From NCBI RefSeq assembly GCF_020966775.1, contig NZ_JAJKFV010000029.1, forward strand, positions 1,685,146 through 1,749,145: a stretch of DNA of 64,000 bases. Reading direction: 5' to 3'. Below the pieces are notes generated by a model that saw only the letters and a list, made by a program, of their open reading frames with translations, had not been told where the DNA came from and made no database searches. How positions within the stretch are numbered: the stretch's first letter is position 1; every line of letters begins with the position of its first letter. Positions 1 through 8,233 of the stretch are shown one piece after another. Position numbers and translations under genes: made by a program. This stretch comes from Rhodopirellula halodulae (GTDB lineage: Bacteria > Planctomycetota > Planctomycetia > Pirellulales > Pirellulaceae).

Positions 1-1
1 T

Positions 2-1177
2 CGTTTGTTGCGTGCGTTGCCGACGAAGCTGGATCGCGGAGCTTTGTTCTCGCAGTTGCATCAAGCTCTGCGAATCAACCTGGAAGACGCGGTTTGGAAT
101 CAGGGGTTGGATGCGATCCAGATCAATGCGGATGAGTCGTTCGAAAAGACGCGACGCTGCCAACAGTTGCTTCTGGACTCCGCTCTGGAGTATTTCGCTC
201 ATCGCAAAATTGGCGGAGAAGTCATCGAGTTGCGGTTGCATCAAAGCGAACGCATCATCCGTCAACTCACGGAGTCGTTTGCGGCCACCGCTCCTTGGTA
301 CGCTCGGTGGGGCGTTCGTTTGAATGCGACCTTGCGTCGAGTGATGGGAGGTGCCGGTGATTTCATCCGCAGTCTGACTCCCACCGCCGTTTCACGTCGT
401 GCGGCGGATGACATCAAAGGACGGTTTCGAAGTGGGGAGTATGGCGGCTTGATCGAGCCCACCGGATTGATCAACGAGATCGAACGCCATGGTGGAACGG
501 CAATCCTGACACACTTGAAGCGTGACGCGGGTGAGGCGGCACAGAACGCGTCCGCTTCGGACCAGGATTCAGACACCAACGCACCATCACCATTTCGTGA
601 ACCCGTTGAACGGGCGGTCTTGCGGTTCGAGCAAGATGACTTCACCACGCTGGATCCAAGAAGATTGGATGCGGCGATTCGGCAAATGTGGTCGGAGGTG
701 CCGGTGCATCGAAAAATCGCCACAGGGCTGACTCCTTTGGCGGCTTTGTTTGCGACCTTCGGGGCGGTGCTGATGATCCCCGTGGACTTCGGGGCAAACA
801 TGTTCTTGGCAGCGTCGATTCCCGAATTATTGGCGGCTGCTGGCCTGACGACTTTGTCGGCCATGTGGGCGGCAAACCGTGGGACGCAAGACGTTGGGCA
901 GCAGGCCGCTCGTCAGCAGCTCGCCGATTTCTTGGCGGTGCTTTGCGATGAACTCGGTGTCGCTCGGCCGGACCCGCCGATGGACGTTCGAGTCAGCAAG
1001 ACGACGATCACCTTGCCGCCGTCGCGAATTCCCGGCGGTGAACCTCCGGAACAGATGATGCCGCTGCTGAAAGTACGCGACGAATTTGTGAGTGAACTGA
1101 AGCGATTGCTGCCACGTCCGAGTGGCAAGGGCAAACGTGGAGCGACGAAATCTTCCGAAGCAGGAGTCACGCGATGA
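2..1177 (+). CDS. Membrane protein of unknown function, 5' end outside window
   Basis: The reading frame is open to the left edge of the window, so the true start lies upstream; the first in-frame start-like codon (TTG at 5) is probably internal. The visible 391 residues are a mixed helical region followed by two hydrophobic stretches near residues 243-262 and 268-288 (one includes LAALFATFGAVLMIPV) and a soluble tail of about 100 residues. I see no recognisable catalytic motif. The stop overlaps the start of the next gene (ATGA at 1174), whose product is a P-loop GTPase with a membrane tail, so the two are probably translated together. It may be the C-terminal part of a related membrane GTPase whose G domain lies outside the window; this is inference. 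Confidence 0.7.
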   Translation, partial: RLLRALPTKLDRGALFSQLHQALRINLEDAVWNQGLDAIQINADESFEKTRRCQQLLLDSALEYFAHRKIGGEVIELRLHQSERIIRQLTESFAATAPWYARWGVRLNATLRRVMGGAGDFIRSLTPTAVSRRAADDIKGRFRSGEYGGLIEPTGLINEIERHGGTAILTHLKRDAGEAAQNASASDQDSDTNAPSPFREPVERAVLRFEQDDFTTLDPRRLDAAIRQMWSEVPVHRKIATGLTPLAALFATFGAVLMIPVDFGANMFLAASIPELLAAAGLTTLSAMWAANRGTQDVGQQAARQQLADFLAVLCDELGVARPDPPMDVRVSKTTITLPPSRIPGGEPPEQMMPLLKVRDEFVSELKRLLPRPSGKGKRGATKSSEAGVTR

Positions 1178-2994
1178 GCCCCATGGCGATGGATGATTCA
1201 GGCGATCGGTTTTTGCAGCGAGTGCATCGTGCGGCGGATCGTGTGCTTGGGAACAGTCAGGCTGGACGCGAGATCGGCGAGTTGTGTCGCGACCATTCGG
1301 AAGCCCGCCAATCGATCATGACGGATCGTGCTTCCGATGCTTTGGTGGTGGCCGTGGTGGGAGCGACCGGGCAAGGCAAATCGTGGTTGGTTCGCCAAAT
1401 GATTCGTGGTGGTCCGGTGGATGCCATTCGCAGTGGGAATTCGTTGGAAGAGGCAACGGAGAAGCTGACCTGGATCGGCCCCAAGCCTCCCGCCGATCTG
1501 GACGTTCGGCACGAACGATTCGTGGCTTGCGATTCTGGAAAGATGCGGTCGATTGGCTCACCTTATTTGCTGGTGGATGCACCGGGGGCAACCGATGATC
1601 GACGCGCGATCGCCAGTGTGGCGGAACGGGCGCTCGCGACAGCATCGGTGTTGATCATGGTGATTCGCCGAGACCAATTGCGGAGCCAGCGAGTGACCGG
1701 TTTGGCGGCCGCTTCGGAAGGCACGGTGGTCATCCCCGTGGTGAACATGGCGGATCGTGACGATGAGTCGTTGGATACCGATGTGGAGGCTTTGATTGCG
1801 CGATTGCGTCAGACGGCACCGCAAAGCCAGATCGCTCCCGCGGTGATCGTGAGTGACTTCGAAATCGATCCACGTGGCGAAGACGAAATTGGAATCGAAC
1901 TTGCCGAGACGCTGGGACGTCGAATCGAAGAGGCCGTTTGCGAGTCGGGAGGCGGGGATCAACGACGAAGCACACGCCTGTCTGCTTTGGACGCCCGATT
2001 CTCCGCCGCGGTGGCGTCGGTGTTGCAAACGGAACTGCCCGAATTGACCGGAGCAGTTGACCGATTGAACGCGGAGGCGACACGTTTGCCAACGGAAGTG
2101 GCGGGAACTTTGTTGGGTGGTGCAACGCCGCTGAGAGCGGCGATCCGAAGTCGACTTCGGCTGTTCTTGTTAGCCGATACCGCTGCGATTTGGTTTCCTT
2201 ATCGCACCATTCTGTCGTTGCTTAATCTGACGCATGGTGCCTGGGATCGTGTCCTGTTGTCGTTGTCCGGGAGCTTGCCGTCGTTGATCGGCGCGGTCTA
2301 CGCCGGAGCACGCAATGTCAGCGATCAGCGCAACGCGGACATGGATTTACGAAACGGACTGCGTCAAAGAACAGCGGCTTCCGTGGCGGAGCGATTGGAA
2401 CCGATGGCTCGGCGATTCCGCGCTGAGTTGAACAAGTTTCGGCACGGATCGATTGAGATTGCACCCGACGTTTCTCAGGATGTGCCTGTGGCGTCGCTGT
2501 CGGGAATTGAATCGTTGCAAGAAGCTTCGCAAAACTCATTCGATCGGGCGATTGAACGTGGTGCTCCGTCGGTGTGGTTCGCCAACATGGTGGGGGTGCT
2601 GGGAACGCTGCTGTTTTGGCTATTGATGACGGGGCCTTTGGTGGCTCTGTATCGCGGTTACTTTGATGCCAGCTATTCCACCATGCGAGATGTCTTGGCG
2701 GTTGAAGGCGTGGCGGGCGACCTGGAAAAATTCCCTCGTCCGGATGCATCCATGTTGTTCACGAGTTTGATGTTGTCGTTGTTACCGACCGCGATTTTTT
2801 CGATGTTGGTTTTGTCATGGGTGCAAGCCAAACGGCGAGTGGACGGAATCGAGTTGACTCTCAGAAGTGAACACGACCAGTTGGTGGAAGGTTTGCAAAA
2901 AAAGGGTGTGTTGCGGTTGGCTTGGAGCGACCCGTTGCTGGCTGATGCTGAGTTTCTGTTGTCCGTGGGGCGATCCGGAAGAGAGAGACGATGA
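1174..2994 (+). CDS. Membrane-associated P-loop GTPase (dynamin/TRAFAC-like)
   Basis: A 606-residue protein with a G domain at the N-terminus. Its Walker A/G1 motif is GATGQGKS (residues 63-70), its G3 motif is DAPG (about residue 133), and a G4-like NMAD lies near residue 190. The C-terminal half is helical, with hydrophobic segments near residues 330-375, 470-495 and 525-550, which suggests a membrane-anchored dynamin-like or YfjP/Era-like GTPase. It overlaps the upstream membrane-protein gene by ATGA and the downstream exbB-like gene by a few bases, so the cluster looks like one operon. The substrate and process are unknown; a role in membrane remodelling or envelope stress is a guess. Confidence in the GTPase fold is good, in the subfamily low. 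Confidence 0.75.
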   Translation: MSPMAMDDSGDRFLQRVHRAADRVLGNSQAGREIGELCRDHSEARQSIMTDRASDALVVAVVGATGQGKSWLVRQMIRGGPVDAIRSGNSLEEATEKLTWIGPKPPADLDVRHERFVACDSGKMRSIGSPYLLVDAPGATDDRRAIASVAERALATASVLIMVIRRDQLRSQRVTGLAAASEGTVVIPVVNMADRDDESLDTDVEALIARLRQTAPQSQIAPAVIVSDFEIDPRGEDEIGIELAETLGRRIEEAVCESGGGDQRRSTRLSALDARFSAAVASVLQTELPELTGAVDRLNAEATRLPTEVAGTLLGGATPLRAAIRSRLRLFLLADTAAIWFPYRTILSLLNLTHGAWDRVLLSLSGSLPSLIGAVYAGARNVSDQRNADMDLRNGLRQRTAASVAERLEPMARRFRAELNKFRHGSIEIAPDVSQDVPVASLSGIESLQEASQNSFDRAIERGAPSVWFANMVGVLGTLLFWLLMTGPLVALYRGYFDASYSTMRDVLAVEGVAGDLEKFPRPDASMLFTSLMLSLLPTAIFSMLVLSWVQAKRRVDGIELTLRSEHDQLVEGLQKKGVLRLAWSDPLLADAEFLLSVGRSGRERR

Positions 2995-3839
2995 TGCTGG
3001 CGATTGAAATCAGTGAGCTGGGCTCGCATTGGGAGCCGATCGGGCATCACCAATTGCTGTCATTGGCACAGGCGGAAACTCCCGCCGGTGAACCGGATTC
3101 GTTATGGTCGATCGTAACGAGCGGCGGCGCGCCGGGGCTCGCGATTTTGTTCGTGCTGGTTGCCTTCAGTGTCACGGCCGTTTACTTGGTCGTGGATCAG
3201 TCGCTTGCTTTGCGCCGAAAGGATGTTGTTCCTGAGAAACTCAGTGAGGGCGTTGCGGCGGCTCTGAATTCTTCACGTTTGTCGGAAGCGGAAATGCTGT
3301 TGCGGCAACACCCCAGTGTCTTGGCCGGAGTGGTTGCGGTCGGACTGAACCATCGCGAGTACGGTTGGCCGGAGGTGGAGAAATCTGTCGAGGACGCGCT
3401 AGTCGATCAGTCGGCTCGCATGCTGCGGCGTATCGATTATTTGTCGATGATCGCGAATTTGGCTCCGATGGTTGGGTTGCTTGGCACCGTGACCGGGATG
3501 ATTTTCGCGTTTCGTCAGGTGGCGGCTTCGCAGGGAGCGGCCGGAGCGGGGGACTTGGCCGAGGGCATTTACCAAGCCTTGGTGACGACCGTCGGTGGTT
3601 TGCTGGTCGCCATCCCGGCACTTGCCGCGTCAGGGGTGCTTCGCAATCGAGTGGATGCGTTGCTATCCGAAGTCACGTTGCAGGCGGACCGAGCTTTGGC
3701 CCCGCTTCGGCGTCGAGCAGCGGCCAGTTCGCGAATGGTCAGTGCTTCCACGCCGGGAGGCGGGCGAATTGTGGCCGTGCCGCCCGCTCAAATGCCTAGT
3801 CGTAAGTCTGCTCCACCAGAACAGGATGGGAATCGATGA
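2991..3839 (+). CDS. MotA/TolQ/ExbB proton channel family protein
   Basis: A 282-residue protein with an N-terminal hydrophobic segment (about residues 46-65) and the conserved C-terminal channel region of the ExbB/TolQ family: a helix containing LAPMVGLLGTVTGMIFAF, then a second helix containing ALVTTVGGLLVAIPALAA. In this family the protein forms the proton-conducting stator of Tol or Ton energising complexes and normally works with an ExbD/TolR partner. No ExbD-type gene follows; the next gene encodes a short secreted protein. The start overlaps the GTPase stop codon (ATGATG at 2991). Family assignment is firm; the energised process is not known. Confidence 0.85.
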   Translation: MMLAIEISELGSHWEPIGHHQLLSLAQAETPAGEPDSLWSIVTSGGAPGLAILFVLVAFSVTAVYLVVDQSLALRRKDVVPEKLSEGVAAALNSSRLSEAEMLLRQHPSVLAGVVAVGLNHREYGWPEVEKSVEDALVDQSARMLRRIDYLSMIANLAPMVGLLGTVTGMIFAFRQVAASQGAAGAGDLAEGIYQALVTTVGGLLVAIPALAASGVLRNRVDALLSEVTLQADRALAPLRRRAAASSRMVSASTPGGGRIVAVPPAQMPSRKSAPPEQDGNR

Positions 3840-4477
3840 ACCGTTGGATGGAACCGTGTTTCGGCAGCTTGATCCTATGTGCTGCGTTCTGTTTCGCGAG
3901 TCTTGCGTCAGCTACTCCGCCGCCGAATCAAAATGCGGCGTCGGCCAAGAAAGACGATCACGCGAACGGCGTTGAGGAGTCGGTTCAGAACGAAGTTGCG
4001 AAGGAATTGCCAAAAGCCAAACTGCCAGTGATCGAAAAAGGAGACGCGTCCGCCAGGATCAAGAGTGCTCTTGATGGATCTGAGGTCTCGCCAACCGGCG
4101 ATGGCATGTTGGATGACGTGTTGGATGTGATCCGAAAACGCGGCAGCGTGTTGGATGGATCGGTGCTAGACAGCGAACTGCCGTCTGTTCTTCCTGCGAC
4201 GGGCAAAGGTGAGAGCAAGGAACAAGAGGATTCGGAGTCAGACGCGGACCAAGCCAGAGCATCCTCGGAGTTGTTCGAATTGGCCGAACAATTGCTGCGA
4301 ACCGCACGAAGACTAGAGAAGGTTGGCATGTCGGCGGCTCTCAAACGCCAGTCCCAGGGACCAAGAGGTGCACACGCTGTCCCATCGGAACTGATGTCGA
4401 TCGACCAAATGGTTTATCAGATGCGGCTGCGTGCGGTTGAGCTGATGCGCCGTGGTCTGAAAGTGTCCGTCGAGTAG
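3836..4477 (+). CDS. Secreted protein of unknown function
   Basis: A 213-residue protein beginning with a good signal peptide (hydrophobic core LILCAAFCFASL, likely cleavage after ASA near residue 26). The mature part is charged and probably helical, with no family I recognise. The start overlaps the stop of the ExbB-like gene (ATGA at 3836), which ties it to the GTPase/ExbB cluster. An ExbD-type gene would be expected here, but this product lacks the single N-terminal anchor followed by a compact periplasmic domain that defines ExbD. Confidence 0.7.
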   Translation: MNRWMEPCFGSLILCAAFCFASLASATPPPNQNAASAKKDDHANGVEESVQNEVAKELPKAKLPVIEKGDASARIKSALDGSEVSPTGDGMLDDVLDVIRKRGSVLDGSVLDSELPSVLPATGKGESKEQEDSESDADQARASSELFELAEQLLRTARRLEKVGMSAALKRQSQGPRGAHAVPSELMSIDQMVYQMRLRAVELMRRGLKVSVE

Positions 4478-4520
4478 AATAGCGGCCCCGCCTTCATCCC
4501 CACACCATTCTTCGGTCTCC

Positions 4521-6857
4521 ATGCTCTCTACCCTGCGAAATCAGCTCAGACGGCCGTTGGTGTTGGTCGGGCTCGGGGTGGTGCTGCTGATTTCAGGTGC
4601 CGTTGCAGCCGACTATTTCACCGGTTTGCCGAAGGACGCCGTCGCGACGTTTGTGGGACGGGAATCGTGTGTCGAGTGCCACAAGGACGAGTCGCATTCA
4701 TTCGCTGGCTCGCACCACGATCTGGCGATGGACATCGCGACCGACGACACGGTCTTGGGCGACTTCAACGATGTGGTGTTCGAACACGACGGGCTGCAGA
4801 ACCGACTGTTCCGAGACGGTGAGCGGTTCATGATTCACACCGAGGGGCCTGATGGAAAGATGCAGGACTTCGAAGTGAAGTACGTATTCGGCGTGGATCC
4901 GCTGCAGCAGTACATGGTCGAGTTTGATCGGGATCCGGATGCGAATGAAAACGAGATCGGGCGGTTGCAAGTTCTGCGAATCAGTTGGGACACGCATCGA
5001 AAAGAATGGTTTTATCTGAGACCACCGGATGTGCCGGAGAAGCTAGAACCTGATGATCCGCTGCACTGGACCGGAGTCGCGCAGCGTTGGCAAACCATGT
5101 GTGCGGATTGTCACTCGACCAATCTTAAAACGAACCACGATGTCAAAACGTTGACTTATCACACAACGTTTTCCGAAATTGACGTCAGTTGTGAAGCATG
5201 CCATGGTCCCGCCAGCTTGCATGTTGAAATGGCGCGAGGAAATTCACTCTTTTGGGATCGCCACCACGGGTATGGATTGGCGAAGCTAAAAGGAAGCGAT
5301 CCGACCGGGCAATTGGAAGCGTGTGCTCCTTGTCACAGCCGCCGTAGCGTTTTGGATCCCGACTATCAGGCAGGCGATGCGTTTTGCAGTCACTTCAACT
5401 TGGAATTGTTGCGTGGCGATACGTATCACGACGATGGACAAATTAAAGACGAGGTGTATGTCTTTGGGTCGTTTGTGCAAAGCAAGATGTATCACAAGGG
5501 AATCCGTTGTACGGATTGCCATGATCCTCACTCGTTGGAACTGAAGCACCCGGGCAACGAGACTTGCACGTCTTGCCATCAGCACTCCGCGGGGAAATAC
5601 GATGTGCCATCACACCACCATCATGCGGTGGGTTCCGAAGGGGCGAAGTGTGTGAACTGCCATATGCCACACACGACGTACATGGATGTGGATCCGCGGC
5701 GTGATCACAGTCTGCGGGTTCCTCGGCCGGATTTATCTGTGTCGATCGGAACGCCGAACGCGTGCAGTGGTTGTCATGTGAAAGACCAATTGGAAAGCCT
5801 TCCAGCAGAGAAACGTGATTCTCTGACGCTGTATCAGGATTGGTTGTTGGCTGCTTCGCAGGGCGACGAAGAGGTTGCCGAGGCCATCGCGAAAACAGAC
5901 CAATGGTGCAATGAAGCTTGCGATCGTTGGTACGGTGCGAATCGTCAAACGCCAGCGCACTACGGCGAGATTTTGTCCGGGTTACGGAGTGGCGACTCAA
6001 AAGCAATTTCGCGTGCTCTGCGGTACGTAACCCAGCCGCCCGAGATCGCACCAGTGCTCGCGAGAGCCACGGCCCTGGACGAATTGATGCGATCGGGGCG
6101 TGCCCGAGAGGCAATTTCCGCAGCCAAGACCGTTCTCAAAGACGCAAATGAGCATCCGATTTTGCGATCGACCGCTGCACGAGTTTTGGGGAACACGAAT
6201 CCGTCGGATGCGGTGAAGGTCTTGTTGCCTCTGCTGGATGATCCTTCGCGGTTGGTGCAGAGCGAAGCGATCAAAGCGTTGGTCTCCTCCGGTGGTTATC
6301 AAACGCTATCGGGGACGCGGAGAAAGAAGGCTGACTTGGCGATCGATGAGATCGAAAAGGAACTGATGGTGGCTTCGGACCGCGCTGGAGCTCACATGGC
6401 TTGGGCGTCATTGAGCGAGCAACGTGGGGACTTTGTTGAAGCCGCGAAGGCTTATGAGAACGCCATGCGAGTCCAGCCCGAGATGTCTGGGCCTCGAACC
6501 AACTTTGCCGCCATGTTGGATCAACTGGTCAATGCCGCGTCTCAGTCAGGAGATGCCCGATCGGCGATCGTGAAGCTGTTTGGTGACACCGGAACGCTAA
6601 CCGAGGTGGCGACGCGTGCCAGTGAGAAAGCCAAGAAGTTGCGTCGAGACGAATTACCGCTGCTTGGACGCGACGCGAAGCTGGCCGCAGACAATGCCGA
6701 AGTGCAATACCGTTACGGGTTAGCGCTGTATTTATCCGGTGATTTGCCAGCTGCCGAAAAGCAACTACAACGTGCAGCTGAATTGGCTCCCGACGTGGAG
6801 ATCTTTTCAACAGCACTTCAGTTGTTGAGAGATCGAATGAAATCGTCTGAGCTGTGA
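4521..6857 (+). CDS. Octahaem c-type cytochrome with HEAT/TPR C-terminus
   Basis: A 778-residue exported protein with an N-terminal signal/anchor (about residues 10-30). It has eight CxxCH haem-binding motifs between residues 50 and about 415: CVECH, CADCH, CEACH, CAPCH, CTDCH, CTSCH, CVNCH and CSGCH. The layout fits the cytochrome c554/multihaem family. After the haem region come HEAT-like repeats and TPR-like repeats (for example GDFVEAAKAYENAMRVQPE), suggesting a protein-docking tail. It should act outside the cytoplasmic membrane in electron transfer. A second multihaem/TPR protein of similar build lies at 34803-36935. The haem count is read directly; redox partners are unknown. Confidence 0.85.
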   Translation: MLSTLRNQLRRPLVLVGLGVVLLISGAVAADYFTGLPKDAVATFVGRESCVECHKDESHSFAGSHHDLAMDIATDDTVLGDFNDVVFEHDGLQNRLFRDGERFMIHTEGPDGKMQDFEVKYVFGVDPLQQYMVEFDRDPDANENEIGRLQVLRISWDTHRKEWFYLRPPDVPEKLEPDDPLHWTGVAQRWQTMCADCHSTNLKTNHDVKTLTYHTTFSEIDVSCEACHGPASLHVEMARGNSLFWDRHHGYGLAKLKGSDPTGQLEACAPCHSRRSVLDPDYQAGDAFCSHFNLELLRGDTYHDDGQIKDEVYVFGSFVQSKMYHKGIRCTDCHDPHSLELKHPGNETCTSCHQHSAGKYDVPSHHHHAVGSEGAKCVNCHMPHTTYMDVDPRRDHSLRVPRPDLSVSIGTPNACSGCHVKDQLESLPAEKRDSLTLYQDWLLAASQGDEEVAEAIAKTDQWCNEACDRWYGANRQTPAHYGEILSGLRSGDSKAISRALRYVTQPPEIAPVLARATALDELMRSGRAREAISAAKTVLKDANEHPILRSTAARVLGNTNPSDAVKVLLPLLDDPSRLVQSEAIKALVSSGGYQTLSGTRRKKADLAIDEIEKELMVASDRAGAHMAWASLSEQRGDFVEAAKAYENAMRVQPEMSGPRTNFAAMLDQLVNAASQSGDARSAIVKLFGDTGTLTEVATRASEKAKKLRRDELPLLGRDAKLAADNAEVQYRYGLALYLSGDLPAAEKQLQRAAELAPDVEIFSTALQLLRDRMKSSEL

Positions 6858-6905
6858 CTTCTCACGACTTCTCTTCTGAATTGATTCAAAACACGGAACA
6901 GCAGC

Positions 6906-7976
6906 ATGCTTCACGCAATCATCATGGCTGGCGGTAGTGGCACTCGATTTTGGCCGGCTTCTCGCAAGGCGAAGCCAAAACAACTGTTGTCGTTGGCGGG
7001 TGACCGCACCATGATTCAGGCAACCCGTGATCGGTTGAATGCGGTGATCCCTGCGGAACGCACGCACGTGTTGACGTCGGTCGCTTTGGTCGATCCGATT
7101 GCGGAGCAGCTTCCTGAGTTGCGACCTGAGACGATCGTGGGGGAACCCTGTCGGCGAGACACCGCTCCTTGCGTGGGACTGGCTGCGGCTCTGGTCGCTC
7201 ACGAAGACCCCGACGCGGTCATGCTGGTCTGTCCCTCCGATCATGTGATCCTGGAGCATGAAAAATTTGCCGAAGGCGTTCAGCGAGGTGAAGCCATTTT
7301 GAAGGAGCATCCAGGAGCAATCGTGACGTTCGGGATCAAGCCTTCTTATCCCGCCGAATCGTTTGGCTACATCCAACGCGGTGAGCAACTCGAAGGGCAC
7401 GAGGCCTACGAGGTCAAAACGTTCCGCGAAAAACCAGATGCGGAAACGGCCAAGAGGTACTTGGAAGAGGGGACGTTCTCCTGGAACAGCGGCATCTTCT
7501 TGTGGAAGGCTCAGACGATCCTGGATGCGTTGAAGCAACACGAGCCAGAAATGCATGCTCATATCCAGGCCATCGCCGATGCGATTGGGACGCCGGAATA
7601 CGACGCGGTGCTCCAAAAAGAATTCGCGGCAATCGAAGGCAAATCGATCGACTATGCGGTGATGGAACGTCACTCGCCGGTGGTCGTGATCGAAGCACCA
7701 TTCGATTGGGATGATGTCGGCAGTTGGCAAGCCGTGTCGAGATTGCATCCTGCGGACGAGGCAGGCAATGCGGTCGTCGGGACGCACGTGGGCGTTGATT
7801 CAACCGGTTGCATCGTGCACGGCGAACCGGGCCACACGATCGCGACCATCGATGTTCATGATTTGATCGTCGTTCAGACGCCCGATGCGACGTTGGTGGC
7901 CCCAAAATCGTCTGAGGAACGGGTTCGGGAAATTGTCGCGGCGCTTCAGGCCAGCGGAGCCGAAGACCGAATCTGA
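6906..7976 (+). CDS. manC: Mannose-1-phosphate guanylyltransferase
   Basis: A 356-residue enzyme expected to make GDP-mannose from mannose 1-phosphate and GTP in the cytoplasm, feeding surface polysaccharide synthesis. The N-terminal signature GGSGTRFWPASRKAKPKQLL (residues 10-29) is the nucleotide-binding and pyrophosphorylase motif of this family. Further family motifs are PSDHVI and REKPD. The protein is the short single-domain form without a fused C-terminal phosphomannose isomerase cupin. O-antigen ligase-like and glycosyltransferase genes further downstream (13.7-16.2 kb) are plausible users of the product. Confidence 0.9.
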   Translation: MLHAIIMAGGSGTRFWPASRKAKPKQLLSLAGDRTMIQATRDRLNAVIPAERTHVLTSVALVDPIAEQLPELRPETIVGEPCRRDTAPCVGLAAALVAHEDPDAVMLVCPSDHVILEHEKFAEGVQRGEAILKEHPGAIVTFGIKPSYPAESFGYIQRGEQLEGHEAYEVKTFREKPDAETAKRYLEEGTFSWNSGIFLWKAQTILDALKQHEPEMHAHIQAIADAIGTPEYDAVLQKEFAAIEGKSIDYAVMERHSPVVVIEAPFDWDDVGSWQAVSRLHPADEAGNAVVGTHVGVDSTGCIVHGEPGHTIATIDVHDLIVVQTPDATLVAPKSSEERVREIVAALQASGAEDRI

Positions 7977-8233
7977 GGTTTTTGAACGACGACATGTAGC
8001 AACCGGCGATTGAGCGGAAGGGAGATTCAGTTGCTGCACCGCGTCCGGATCGTCCGAGGTCGGGCTCGTTCGATGGAAAGGGCGAATTCGTGGTTTAAAA
8101 CGATTGATCTTGCTTTGGGCGGTGGTTTCTGGCTATCGGTCGGTGTGATGTGCTGTTTTTCAGCGCATCGCCGTTCTCGCGGATTGGTCTGCGGGCGGCA
8201 CCTTCCGGTTTCCCGCGTCATTGCAGTGTTTTG

